DNA of 64,000 nt, taken from contig JAIUOE010000002.1 in assembly GCA_020161395.1 (NCBI GenBank), positions 310,001 to 374,000 of the forward strand, read 5' to 3'. Origin of the DNA: Bacteroidota bacterium. Lineage in GTDB: Bacteria > Bacteroidota > Ignavibacteria > Ignavibacteriales > Ignavibacteriaceae. Made by a program: the position numbers and the translations under genes. Under the pieces are notes generated by a model. It was not told where the DNA came from and searched no databases. It saw only the letters and a program-made list of their open reading frames with translations. Of this stretch, positions 1 to 9,039 are shown one piece after another. The stretch's first letter is position 1. The number at the start of each line of letters is the position of its first letter.

Positions 1-2920
1 TGTAGATTACTGAAGTACTGTTTGCAGGAATTGCAAGATCAGTAAATATAACACCGGCGTTGAAATCGAGTTGTGTTCCACCCGCTGTCGAAATCCTCAA
101 TTCATATTCGGTTTCAAAAGCCACATCAGTCCATGCAAACGAAGGCTCAAGGGTGTGTCCGGTTACTCCGTTGATTGGAGTGGTGAGTACATCAAGAGGA
201 GTATAGAAAGTCCTCTCCGGAGAAGCCACCTTAAACTCACCATTGTTTGCGGCTGATCCATCAAACACTTCAGCTCTTACCGTCCACCAGTATTTTGTTG
301 CAACTGCGAGACCGACAGGATTGAGTGTCAGTGTTCCCGGGTTTACTCCTGATGTCACATTTGTGTTTGCAGGGTCGGAAAGTCCCGGAGATGTGCCAAC
401 CAAAAGCTTATATCTGACATTCGATCTGTTGTTTGCTATAGCCCAGCTTAAATCAGGTGACATCACGAGTGATTCAAACTCGGTTGCCGGTGAAGTAAGA
501 ACAGGAGTGTCAAGAAGGGTGGTAAAAGTTATTACCGGGCCATTGTTTGTAACATTTGCACCATCGGTGACGACGATTCTCCACCAGTATCTCCTGTTAT
601 ACTCGAGCACAGCACCAGGAACCACATAGCTGAGTGCTCCACCAACATTCGCAGAATGAACCAGAGTAGTTAAACCGGGGTCACTGTAGATCTGAACTGT
701 GGCACTAAAAGCCGGTATTCCACCGGTAATAGTCCATTCAAGAGTTGGTGTAAGGGAAAGAAACGCCTGATTGACAGTTGGATTTGTCAAAGTCACTGCC
801 GGGGCTACATAGCCAAATGCTGTGTACAATCCCAGGTAGTTTTCACCAGTCAGTGTAAAAGTATTATCAACTGTATTATGTGTACCGGTAAGCACTGTCC
901 ATGAAGTGCCGTTATCAGTGGATTTAAAGAATTTCAAATTCGCTTCCGGATTTCCGTTAAGCTCAGAGTCATCATATCTTAAAACCAGAGATGCATTCAA
1001 ACCGGTGTTTGTTGCAGGAGCAAAAGAATATGTTCTGTTAATACCTGTTGCCGCACCATAACCGTAGGCTGTGTGTGCTCTCCTTACCAGAGTTGCGCCC
1101 AAATTTGCGGAACTGGTCAGGGATGCACCAAATCCTGCAATATTCTCGTTGGAAGGAGCATTGATCGCTCTGCTGGAAAGCAGCTCACCGTTCGAGAAAA
1201 GGTTCGAACCTGTCTCAACGAGGCTTCCGGTCATTCCAATAGAGACCATGTTACCTCCGACATTAAGAGGAATGGCAAGTCCAAGATTACCCAGTATTCC
1301 CAGGCTCCCGGCAAGTGTTGTGCCCGATGCTGTAAATGTCGCATTTCTGTAAACAGAGGACGACATTATGTTGGCTGGAGGAGTGAGTAAAGTGGAGACA
1401 TCAAACCCGACATTGTCATTGTTTGAAGGAGTTAAACCTGTGCTCCAGTTTCCGGGAGATGTTGTTTGATTATCCACACTCCCAATCCAGGTATGAAAAG
1501 CTGTTGAACTTACAAAATCAACATCCTGCTCAATATTTACCAGATCGAGATCAAGAAGATCGCTTGCAGTGTTTAGTGCTCTGTTTTGTGAGGTATGAGC
1601 AATCTGGTCGAATCTGTAGTACGCAGTCAACCCGCTTTCATTTCCGACAAGAGAACGGCTCATATTGGCAACTGTTTGCTGATGAGTTCTTACGCTTTGC
1701 CAGATTCTCAACTCATCGACCATCCCGCTGAAATAGTCAGTAATTACACCGGTTGAACCAACTGTTACATTACCACCAGTGCTGAAAGAAGTCGCAGCGG
1801 TATCAATTGCTACAAGCTTTCCGTTTCGGTACAGACTTCTCTCACCTGTCGAGCTGTTGTATGTTGCAGAGTAATGATTCCATGCCACATCAGTCGCTCC
1901 GAGGGATGAAGCCAGAATGTCGGAATCAAATGCGATAAAAAATCCGTTCGGGTTATCAGGATCACCCGGTGAAAGAAAACCAATCTGAATCAGGTTTGGA
2001 CTGGAGCCGTGCGAAAACACAACCTGACGGGAACCGGTGTTCCCGGCTTTTGCCCAAAACTCGACTGAAAAATCAGAATTGTTTGAGAAAGGCTGGAATG
2101 AGAGTGCATACTCATCAACTCCGTCAAGCGAAAGGGCATAACGGGGACCCGCAGTTGAACCGGAGACCGCCCAGGTTGGGTCGGTAGTCTCAACAGTACC
2201 GTCCATTCCGAGATACACATTGTTTACCGGTGAATTTCCGCCATCCGAAGGTAATTGTCCGGTACCTTCGTCAAGTGTTAAGTAAAGCGGCAGGTTTGCG
2301 GTACCGGATGTTTCCGGCTTGTACATATCTCTTCTTATTTCAGTCGAAGTGCGTGAACTGCTCCAAACCTTAATTTCATCCAGTTTCCCGTTAAACGGAG
2401 CAGCACCGGATCCATCAACTCCAAAATAGATATTACCGATCGATGAGGAAGCACCTAATTGGGTTACGGGAATTGAAGCAGAATTGTAAAGTATACCGTC
2501 AACATAAATCTGAAATGCTGATGCTGTCTTAACCAAAGTTACATAATACCATTTTGACTGTGTCAAAACAGGAGTAACTCCGTTCATAAAGAAGTTACCA
2601 CCTGCAGAGAAGCGGTCAATTCTGGCATTTAAAAAACCGGCATTCAGCCAAAGTGTATACTGAGCTGTACCAACAAAATTGTGGTGCTTGTGAAACAATG
2701 TTTGATCGCCGGCAGCACCGGGATTGTTGGGATATACCCACATGGAAACGGTGAATTGGCTTCCACCGCCGAAGTTTAGTCCGCTTCCCGATCCTGCGTC
2801 TACCTTGACAAAATCATTGACCCCGTCAAATGAGAGCGCATTCCCCCCGTTTTGGGCATAAACGCCGAAAGGAATCAGGATTATGGATAAAACACGCAAA
2901 AAGTATTTTGAATACCTCAT
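1..2920 (-). CDS. LamG-domain secreted surface protein, 3' end beyond window
   Basis: Open minus-strand frame of 973 codons from an ATG at 2918-2920 to the left edge; its C-terminus lies outside the window. The first ~22 residues are a signal peptide ending in VYAQ. Two concanavalin-like LamG/pentraxin modules follow, each opening with an LSFDGVND or LSLDGVDE type strand (about residues 28-190 and 260-420); such modules bind glycans or proteins. Residues ~740-973 resemble repeated fibronectin-III-like modules (LTNPTVNQAF, LTSPATEFES, LTTPINGVTG starts). Family knowledge: this architecture in Ignavibacteria and Bacteroidota usually ends in a T9SS sorting domain, which cannot be seen here. Probably exported and cell-surface attached or released; ligand unknown. 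Confidence 0.85.
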   Translation of the reverse strand, partial: MRYSKYFLRVLSIILIPFGVYAQNGGNALSFDGVNDFVKVDAGSGSGLNFGGGSQFTVSMWVYPNNPGAAGDQTLFHKHHNFVGTAQYTLWLNAGFLNARIDRFSAGGNFFMNGVTPVLTQSKWYYVTLVKTASAFQIYVDGILYNSASIPVTQLGASSSIGNIYFGVDGSGAAPFNGKLDEIKVWSSSRTSTEIRRDMYKPETSGTANLPLYLTLDEGTGQLPSDGGNSPVNNVYLGMDGTVETTDPTWAVSGSTAGPRYALSLDGVDEYALSFQPFSNNSDFSVEFWAKAGNTGSRQVVFSHGSSPNLIQIGFLSPGDPDNPNGFFIAFDSDILASSLGATDVAWNHYSATYNSSTGERSLYRNGKLVAIDTAATSFSTGGNVTVGSTGVITDYFSGMVDELRIWQSVRTHQQTVANMSRSLVGNESGLTAYYRFDQIAHTSQNRALNTASDLLDLDLVNIEQDVDFVSSTAFHTWIGSVDNQTTSPGNWSTGLTPSNNDNVGFDVSTLLTPPANIMSSSVYRNATFTASGTTLAGSLGILGNLGLAIPLNVGGNMVSIGMTGSLVETGSNLFSNGELLSSRAINAPSNENIAGFGASLTSSANLGATLVRRAHTAYGYGAATGINRTYSFAPATNTGLNASLVLRYDDSELNGNPEANLKFFKSTDNGTSWTVLTGTHNTVDNTFTLTGENYLGLYTAFGYVAPAVTLTNPTVNQAFLSLTPTLEWTITGGIPAFSATVQIYSDPGLTTLVHSANVGGALSYVVPGAVLEYNRRYWWRIVVTDGANVTNNGPVITFTTLLDTPVLTSPATEFESLVMSPDLSWAIANNRSNVRYKLLVGTSPGLSDPANTNVTSGVNPGTLTLNPVGLAVATKYWWTVRAEVFDGSAANNGEFKVASPERTFYTPLDVLTTPINGVTGHTLEPSFAWTDVAFETEYELRISTAGGTQLDFNAGVIFTDLAIPANSTSVIY

Positions 2921-2962
2921 CTGCTTGTTCCTTTATTAATTGAGGTGATTAGAAACTTTTTT

Positions 2963-2987
2963 TCGATAAAACTTATAGTTTTGTCGA
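2963..2987. repeat. inverted repeat upstream of LamG gene
   Basis: Arms TCGATAAAACT (2963-2973) and AGTTTTGTCGA (2977-2987) pair over 11 bases with one T-G wobble and a 3-base loop, 43 bases before the LamG gene start. It could be a protein-binding site or a leader hairpin. The rest of the 2921-3130 gap is AT-rich and shows nothing else I can name. Confidence 0.35.
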
Positions 2988-3124
2988 TGAATTCTATTTA
3001 TTTTTCGATTAAATAATTTTTATACTCCACGATTATAATGTAATGAAAGTATTATTAATTACCAAAAGAAAAATGAACAGAAGCGTGCGAGTATTTATTT
3101 AAGAGTGGCGTGTGTTTTAGATCA

Positions 3125-3156
3125 CATAAAAAACCGCTCCATTTCTGAAGCGGTTT
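3125..3156 (-). terminator. Rho-independent terminator after argF
   Basis: On the minus strand an 8-base perfect stem (AAACCGCT / AGCGGTTT; 3149-3156 and 3131-3138) with a 10-base loop runs into a run of T residues. It lies about 40 bases past the argF stop and closes the glmS-argF operon. Confidence 0.85.
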
Positions 3157-3194
3157 AAACGACGAATACCGAAGTATTATTTAAGTTTTGGTAA

Positions 3195-4127
3195 TTACAT
3201 CACCAAAGCCATGATTGCTTTTTGAACATGAAGTCTGTTCTCTGCCTCATCAAACACGATTGAATTGGCTGAATCTACCACCTCATTTGTAACTTCTTCC
3301 TCACGGTGAGCCGGGAGGCAATGCATAAAGAGATAATCATCTTTTGCGTTCGCAACGAGGTTGTTATTAACCTGGAATCCGGTGAATCTCTGATTTCTCT
3401 CCTGAGCCTCTTTTTCCTGTCCCATGCTTGCCCAAACATCTGTATAAATGATATCGGCATCTTTGCATGCTTCAACCGGATCGTTGGTGATTACAACTTT
3501 GGAACCCATGTAATTGGCGTTCTTCTTTGCATTTTCAACTATCCATCCGAGAGGTTCATAACCTTTGGGTGAGGCAATGGTTATATCCATTCCGACTTTC
3601 GAACAACCGTTCAGAAGTGAATGCGCCATGTTGTTTCCGTCTCCAATGTATGCAAGCTTCAAGCCCTGGAGTTTTCTTCTCTTTTCAAGTATTGTAAAAA
3701 GATCAGTCATTACCTGACAGGGGTGAAGGAGGTCGGTCAGACCGTTAATAACGGGGATTGATCCGTATTTTGCGAGTCCCTCAACATCTTCGTGCTTGAA
3801 GGTTCTGATCATGATTCCGTCGAGGTATCTTGAAAGAACTTTCGCAGTATCGCTGATGGTTTCACCTCTGTTCAATTGCAAATCGTTTGGTCCGAAATAC
3901 ATTCCGATGCCACCGAGTTGCCAGATACCGACTTCGAACGAAATTCTTGTTCTGGTTGACGGTTTTGCGAAAATCATTCCGAGTGTTTTGCCTTTAAGGA
4001 GGTGATGCTCTTCACCGGTATAAAGTTTTTCTTTAAGAGTTTTGCTCAGATCAAAAATCTGCCACATCTCTTCGAGTGTAAGATCATTAATGGAAAGAAA
4101 GCTCTTTCCTTTCATATTTACTGCCAT
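3195..4127 (-). CDS. argF: ornithine carbamoyltransferase
   Basis: 310 residues, the usual length for the family. The carbamoyl-phosphate-binding motif STRTR is at residues 57-61 and the ornithine-loop motif HCLPAHR near residue 269; HCLP separates it from aspartate carbamoyltransferase. It interconverts carbamoyl phosphate + ornithine and citrulline + phosphate in the cytoplasm. It is the last gene of a four-gene operon, 12 bases after carbamate kinase. That pairing suggests either catabolic use (citrulline to carbamoyl phosphate to ATP) or carbamate kinase supplying carbamoyl phosphate. No arginine deiminase is in the window, so the direction is inference. Confidence 0.93.
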   Translation of the reverse strand: MAVNMKGKSFLSINDLTLEEMWQIFDLSKTLKEKLYTGEEHHLLKGKTLGMIFAKPSTRTRISFEVGIWQLGGIGMYFGPNDLQLNRGETISDTAKVLSRYLDGIMIRTFKHEDVEGLAKYGSIPVINGLTDLLHPCQVMTDLFTILEKRRKLQGLKLAYIGDGNNMAHSLLNGCSKVGMDITIASPKGYEPLGWIVENAKKNANYMGSKVVITNDPVEACKDADIIYTDVWASMGQEKEAQERNQRFTGFQVNNNLVANAKDDYLFMHCLPAHREEEVTNEVVDSANSIVFDEAENRLHVQKAIMALVM

Positions 4128-4139
4128 AATTTTAGTCCA

Positions 4140-5084
4140 TTAGTTAGCGATTATTCTTGTTCCCGGATTAGCTTTTCCCAGCTCGCCGGCTTCTGTTATT
4201 ACTGCTCTTTTTCCGCCATTTTTAACGAAGTTCACAGCAGCCTGGATTTTAGGACCCATGCTTCCTGCTGCAAATTCTCCATTTTTAATGTGCTTTTCGG
4301 CTTCATCGACTGTGATTTCTCCCAGAGCAACTTCATTCTCCTTCTGAAAATTCAGATATGCCTGAGGGACATCCGTGAGAATTACAAGCTCATCAGCCCC
4401 GATCTGGTTTGCCAGAACCGATGAAGCGAGATCTTTGTCGATGACAGCCTCCACACCTTTCATGGTGCCATATCCGTTTTGGATAACCGGAATTCCACCA
4501 CCACCCACACAGATGACAATATGACCATCATCGGTAAGTTTTTTTACGATGTGTGCTGAACGGACATGGGTGGGCACAGGCGAAGCGACAACCCGTCTCC
4601 ATCCCCTTTTGCGGGGATCTTCACGGAATTGCCAGCCGTTTGCTTTCGAAAGGAGGTCTGCCTCTTCTTTCAGGAAGAATTGGCCCACCGGTTTCGTTGG
4701 ATTTTGAAAAGCAGGATCATTGGCGTCCACTTCAACATGGGTTACCATGGAAATGACTTCTTTTTGTATGTTATGCTGAAGGAGAAGTCTCTCCATCTGC
4801 ACCGCAATGATGTGGGCAATTTGCCCTTGCGACTCGGCAACGCATACATCAAGAGGCATTTTAGGGAGCAAAAATTTCTCGTAACCTGCTTCATTTTTAA
4901 GTATCAGATTACCCACTTGAGGACCATTTCCATGCGTTATAACTACAGTATATCCGCGAAGGATGAGGTCAACGAGACTCTTGCACGTATTGAAAGCATT
5001 TTGTTCCTGCTCCCTTATAGTGCCTGATTGATTTCCTCTAAGGAGTGCATTGCCGCCGAGTGCTACGACGGCAAGCTTACTCAT
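4140..5084 (-). CDS. arcC: carbamate kinase
   Basis: 314 residues of the amino-acid kinase fold. The N-terminus carries the ALGGNALL phosphate-binding loop, followed by THGNGPQVG (about residues 50-58), CVGGGGIPV and a C-terminal GSMGPK motif, all typical of carbamate kinase. It catalyses carbamoyl phosphate + ADP to ATP + carbamate, reversibly. The start ATG overlaps the stop of the upstream gene by four bases (ATGA), so translation is probably coupled. It feeds from or into the neighbouring ornithine carbamoyltransferase. Confidence 0.94.
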   Translation of the reverse strand: MSKLAVVALGGNALLRGNQSGTIREQEQNAFNTCKSLVDLILRGYTVVITHGNGPQVGNLILKNEAGYEKFLLPKMPLDVCVAESQGQIAHIIAVQMERLLLQHNIQKEVISMVTHVEVDANDPAFQNPTKPVGQFFLKEEADLLSKANGWQFREDPRKRGWRRVVASPVPTHVRSAHIVKKLTDDGHIVICVGGGGIPVIQNGYGTMKGVEAVIDKDLASSVLANQIGADELVILTDVPQAYLNFQKENEVALGEITVDEAEKHIKNGEFAAGSMGPKIQAAVNFVKNGGKRAVITEAGELGKANPGTRIIAN

Positions 5085-6400
5085 AGAAGTCCTTTTTCTT
5101 TCAGAATCTTCTCTAAAGTTATTCCGCCAATCTCCTGCAGGTCATATCCCACTCTGGTAGATGGTTTGTTAATCTTCAGAATTCTTCCAAGATCAATTGG
5201 AGTACCAATAACCACACTGTCACAGTCGGTGGCATTAATGGTATCTTCCAAATCTTTCACCTGGTCATCTCCATAACCCATTGCAGGGAGAAGAACACCA
5301 ATTTTTGGATATTTTTCATAGGTTGAAGTGATTGATTTTACTGTCCATGGTCTCGGATCAACAAGTTCTGCAGCACCATAATTCATGGCAGCCACGGTTC
5401 CGGCTCCGAATTCCATCTCACCGTGTGTAAGGGTTGGACCATCTTCAACAACGAGAACTCTTTTACCTTTGATTACTTCCGGGTTGTCAACTGTGATAGG
5501 TGAAGCACCATCAATTATGACAGCTTTTGGATTTACCGATCTTATATAGTTACGAACTGAAAGTACATTTTTAGGTTCAGCTGATTCAATTTTGTTGATA
5601 ACAACAACATCTGCCAGACGAATGTTAACATTGCCCGGGTAATAGGTTGATTCATGACCCGGTCTGAGGGGATCTGCCACAGTGATGGTGAGATCTGGTT
5701 TATAGAACGAAAAATCGTTGTTTCCGCCATCCCAGATTATAACATCAGCTTCTTTTTCTGCCTGTGCAAGGATATCGCCGTAATCGACACCTGCATATAT
5801 TACACCACCGTTTGCCACATGTGGTTCATACTCTTCGATCTCTTCGATTGTGCACTTGTGAGTTTTGAGGTCTTCAAGTGTACCAAATCTTTGTACCCGC
5901 TGTTTTTCAAGGTCACCGTAAGGCATTGGATGTCTTACTGCAACAACTTTTTTGCCGGCTGCTCTGAGAAGCTCGACAACTTTTCTTGAAGTCTGGGATT
6001 TTCCACTCCCCGTTCTTACAGCAACAATTGCAATCACCGGTTTCGATGATTTAAGCATGGTCTGTTTTGTTCCGATAAGTGTGAAGGAGGCGCCGGCAGC
6101 ATTAACTTCGGCAGATTTGTTCATTACATAGTTGTAGGGGACATCAGAATATGAGAAGTAAACTTCATCTATATTCATCTCTTTTATCAGTTTGGTGAGG
6201 TCTTTCTCGTCATAGATCATAATACCGTCCGGATAAAGTTTTCCTGCTAGTGATGCAGGGTACTTTCTTCCGTCGATATTAGGGATCTGAGTAGCCGTAA
6301 AGGCTTTTACATTATACTCCTCTTTATCCCTGAACCAGGTATTAAAGTTGTGAAAGTCTCTTCCTGCGGCTCCCATGATAAGGATATTTTTCCGCTCCAT
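5081..6400 (-). CDS. cyclic 2,3-diphosphoglycerate synthetase-like P-loop protein
   Basis: 439 residues. A Rossmann-like N-terminal part (ILIMGAAGRDFHN) is followed by a P-loop RTGSGKSQT near residues 148-156 and a WDGGNNDF segment typical of this family. The archaeal relative from Methanothermus makes cyclic 2,3-diphosphoglycerate with ATP. In bacteria the biochemical role is, to my knowledge, not established, so the family name is not a function call. It lies 15 bases after glmS and overlaps arcC by four bases, so it is translated with the carbamoyl-phosphate genes. A link to carbamoyl phosphate or nitrogen metabolism is inference. Confidence 0.78.
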   Translation of the reverse strand: MERKNILIMGAAGRDFHNFNTWFRDKEEYNVKAFTATQIPNIDGRKYPASLAGKLYPDGIMIYDEKDLTKLIKEMNIDEVYFSYSDVPYNYVMNKSAEVNAAGASFTLIGTKQTMLKSSKPVIAIVAVRTGSGKSQTSRKVVELLRAAGKKVVAVRHPMPYGDLEKQRVQRFGTLEDLKTHKCTIEEIEEYEPHVANGGVIYAGVDYGDILAQAEKEADVIIWDGGNNDFSFYKPDLTITVADPLRPGHESTYYPGNVNIRLADVVVINKIESAEPKNVLSVRNYIRSVNPKAVIIDGASPITVDNPEVIKGKRVLVVEDGPTLTHGEMEFGAGTVAAMNYGAAELVDPRPWTVKSITSTYEKYPKIGVLLPAMGYGDDQVKDLEDTINATDCDSVVIGTPIDLGRILKINKPSTRVGYDLQEIGGITLEKILKEKGLL

Positions 6401-6415
6401 AGATTCTCCATTTTG

Positions 6416-8248
6416 TTATTCAACTGTTACGCTTTTAGCTAAGTTTCGTGGTTGATCCACATTTAAGCCTTTTTTCATCGCAATATGGTAAGCGAGCAGT
6501 TGAAGCGGAATGACCGTAAGAATGGGCATCAGTATCGATCTTGTCGTGGGTATCTTTATGGAGTAATCAGCCAGATCATCGATCTGTTCATCATCGTTGG
6601 TGGCTATTGCTATTACAACTCCTTTACGGGCCTTTATCTCTTCGATATTACTTACAATTTTATCGTAAGTAGCATCTTTAGGCGCTATGAATACCACAGG
6701 CATGTTTTCATCGACCAGTGCTATTGGTCCGTGCTTCATTTCTGCCGCGGGGTAACCTTCTGCGTGAATGTATGAAATTTCTTTCAACTTCAGAGCGCCC
6801 TCCAATGCCACGGGGAAGTTGTACCCTCTCCCTAAATAAAGGAAGTTAGTGGCATTTTTGAATTTTTCTGCAATTTGTTCTATTAAATCGTTTTGTTTTA
6901 AAATCTCTTTGGCATACTCGGGAATTTTCTTGAATTCTTCCACGAGGCTCTTCCCCTCTTCCAGAGTGAGGTTTTTACGCCTTGCGAGCAATATTGTGAT
7001 CAGGGCAAGGACGACGAGCTGCGAGGTAAATGCCTTTGTGGATGCGACACCAATTTCGGGACCTGCATGTACATAAACTCCCGACTTGCTCTCCCTTGCG
7101 ATGGAACTCCCTACAACATTACAAATTCCAAGACAGAGTGCACCTCTCCTTTTTGCTTCTTTCAAAGCTGCGAGAGTATCGGCAGTTTCACCCGATTGCG
7201 AGATAAAGAAAACCGCATCACCGGGTCCAACAATAGGATTCCTGTATCTGAACTCGCTTGCATACTCAACTTCAGTTGTCACTCTGAGATATGTTTCAAA
7301 CATATACTTCCCTACCAGCGCAGAGTGCCACGAAGTACCGCAGGCAATTATGATTATCCTCTTTACATAGAGGAGATGATCAAGAACATTCTCCAAACCT
7401 CCAAGCTTCACATCACCATTTTCCAGAACCAGCCTTCCCCGAATCGAATTTTTAAGTGATTCAGGTTGTTCCATAATCTCTTTTAACATGAAAGTCGGGT
7501 AGCCGCCTTTATCAATTTCCTCCAGGGTCATCTCGATCTGATGAACTTCCTTGTCTACCTCAATATCTTCTATCGTTCTTGTGAGATAGTGATCCTTAAA
7601 AACTTCTACAATTTCCCCGTCCTCAAGGTAAACCACTTTTTTCGTGTGTTGAAGTATCGCCGACACATCAGAAGCTACAAAATTTTCGCCGTCACCGATT
7701 CCCAAAAGGAGTGGAGAACCTTTTTTGGCTGCAACAATGCGGTCAGGTTCCTTGGTGTAGATTACTGCAATGCCATAAGTTCCCTCAACTTCGTTGAGAC
7801 CGCGACGGACTGCTTCAAAAAGGGTGTAGCCGGATTTTATGTAGGTATCGAAGAGATGTGCCAGAACTTCAGTATCTGTTGCACTTTTAAATTTGCAACC
7901 ATGCTGCTTAAGGCCGGCTTTGAGGGTGGAATAGTTTTCAATTATACCATTGTGTATCAATATTAAATCACCGTCATCGTTCGAATGAGGGTGTGCATTC
8001 ACCTCATTTGGTTCACCATGAGTCGCCCAACGGGTATGCCCGATACCTATCGTTGAATCAATTCCGCTTTCAATAACTGCTTTTTCAAGTTGAGCCACTT
8101 TCCCCTTAATCTTGGTTATTTCTATATTCCCTTTTCTTATAACACCAAGACCTGCAGAATCGTATCCCCGGTATTCTAAACGCTTCAATCCCTCAATAAT
8201 TACGGGTACGCAACTGTTGTTTCCAATATAGCCAACTATTCCACACAT
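6416..8248 (-). CDS. glmS: glutamine-fructose-6-phosphate aminotransferase (isomerizing)
   Basis: 610 residues, full family length. The protein begins MCGIVGYIG, so Cys2 is the N-terminal glutaminase nucleophile after Met removal; the RWATHG motif follows. Two SIS sugar-isomerase domains fill the C-terminal half (CGTSWHSA, SQSGETADT), and the C-terminus reads LAKSVTVE as in other GlmS proteins. It converts fructose-6-phosphate and glutamine to glucosamine-6-phosphate, the entry step to peptidoglycan and LPS amino sugars. It is the first gene of the operon that continues into arcC and argF. Confidence 0.96.
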   Translation of the reverse strand: MCGIVGYIGNNSCVPVIIEGLKRLEYRGYDSAGLGVIRKGNIEITKIKGKVAQLEKAVIESGIDSTIGIGHTRWATHGEPNEVNAHPHSNDDGDLILIHNGIIENYSTLKAGLKQHGCKFKSATDTEVLAHLFDTYIKSGYTLFEAVRRGLNEVEGTYGIAVIYTKEPDRIVAAKKGSPLLLGIGDGENFVASDVSAILQHTKKVVYLEDGEIVEVFKDHYLTRTIEDIEVDKEVHQIEMTLEEIDKGGYPTFMLKEIMEQPESLKNSIRGRLVLENGDVKLGGLENVLDHLLYVKRIIIIACGTSWHSALVGKYMFETYLRVTTEVEYASEFRYRNPIVGPGDAVFFISQSGETADTLAALKEAKRRGALCLGICNVVGSSIARESKSGVYVHAGPEIGVASTKAFTSQLVVLALITILLARRKNLTLEEGKSLVEEFKKIPEYAKEILKQNDLIEQIAEKFKNATNFLYLGRGYNFPVALEGALKLKEISYIHAEGYPAAEMKHGPIALVDENMPVVFIAPKDATYDKIVSNIEEIKARKGVVIAIATNDDEQIDDLADYSIKIPTTRSILMPILTVIPLQLLAYHIAMKKGLNVDQPRNLAKSVTVE

Positions 8249-8350
8249 GGTACGATTCCTGTGATTAAAAAATAATAAAACACATTATTCAAGATAAAAA
8301 ACTTTAACAATATGGAAAACTCTTAAATGCAGGAAAAAAAATATTTTGGA

Positions 8351-9031
8351 CTATTTTTTACATACTGCGAATATTATGTAACGATTTTTCGAGGGCACCA
8401 TCTTTTCGAGAAAACCGTCAAGTTTTCCCAGCATCCTTCTTTGCCCCTCTGATCTGCCAAAAGCACCTGTAAAGCCTGCGGTTTTGAATGAAAATGAGGC
8501 AAACATGCAACACAATTCTTCCGCCTCATCAATCGTAATATACCGCCAATAGGAAGCCCATTTTATGAATTTTTTGCGAAGAAAAGTGTGAAGTGGGGAT
8601 GCCACCAGGTTTTCCGCAAAGAGAAGAACACCACCAGGTTTCAGCACACGGTAAATTTCGGATATCCCCTTCTGCTGATTTTCTTTCGAACGGAGAGCTC
8701 CAAGTACCGACTTGAAAATTACTACATCAAACGAAGAGTCAGGGTACCGGAGTGAAGTCAGATCGGCATTCTCATATACAATCGAATTTGTTACCTGATA
8801 CTTTAGGTGCATCGCTTTTGCTTCTTCAGATACCCCTTCAAGGTCTGTTGAAGTAACCTTCGCTCCCTGTTTTGCGAGCCAAAGGGAGAGACCACCATGC
8901 CTCTCCCCGATTGCAAGAGCATTTTTACCGGTGAGATCACCCGCCCGTTCTTTAAAAAACGGGAGACACTTCGACCAGTTTACCACATCCCACTCGATTA
9001 CATCTTTAACGAACTGTTCGCCGGAAGTCAT
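8351..9031 (-). CDS. class I SAM-dependent methyltransferase (type 11-like)
   Basis: 226 residues. A glycine-containing motif I region (ALAIGERHGGLSLWLAKQG, about residues 37-55), an acidic end of strand 2 (TSTDLEG) and motif III-like YRVLKPGGVLLFAE near residue 125 define a Rossmann-fold methyltransferase. Motif I is degenerate (GERHGG rather than GxGxG). The substrate is not visible. It follows the C25 peptidase gene by 8 bases on the same strand, among surface-polysaccharide genes, so a glycan or lipid substrate is possible but unproven. Confidence 0.8.
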   Translation of the reverse strand: MTSGEQFVKDVIEWDVVNWSKCLPFFKERAGDLTGKNALAIGERHGGLSLWLAKQGAKVTSTDLEGVSEEAKAMHLKYQVTNSIVYENADLTSLRYPDSSFDVVIFKSVLGALRSKENQQKGISEIYRVLKPGGVLLFAENLVASPLHTFLRKKFIKWASYWRYITIDEAEELCCMFASFSFKTAGFTGAFGRSEGQRRMLGKLDGFLEKMVPSKNRYIIFAVCKK

Positions 9032-9039
9032 ACTAAGGT

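Noticed and set aside
61-2220. Several open frames of 60-128 codons antisense or out of frame to the LamG gene
   Set aside because: They lie wholly within a 973-codon frame with coherent domain structure and have no family features.
3195-4127. argF considered as aspartate carbamoyltransferase
   Set aside because: The HCLPAHR motif is of the ornithine type and pyrimidine genes are absent.
8249-8350. glmS leader checked for a glmS ribozyme
   Set aside because: Only ~100 AT-rich bases without a recognisable ribozyme core; ribozyme-controlled glmS is known mainly in Firmicutes.
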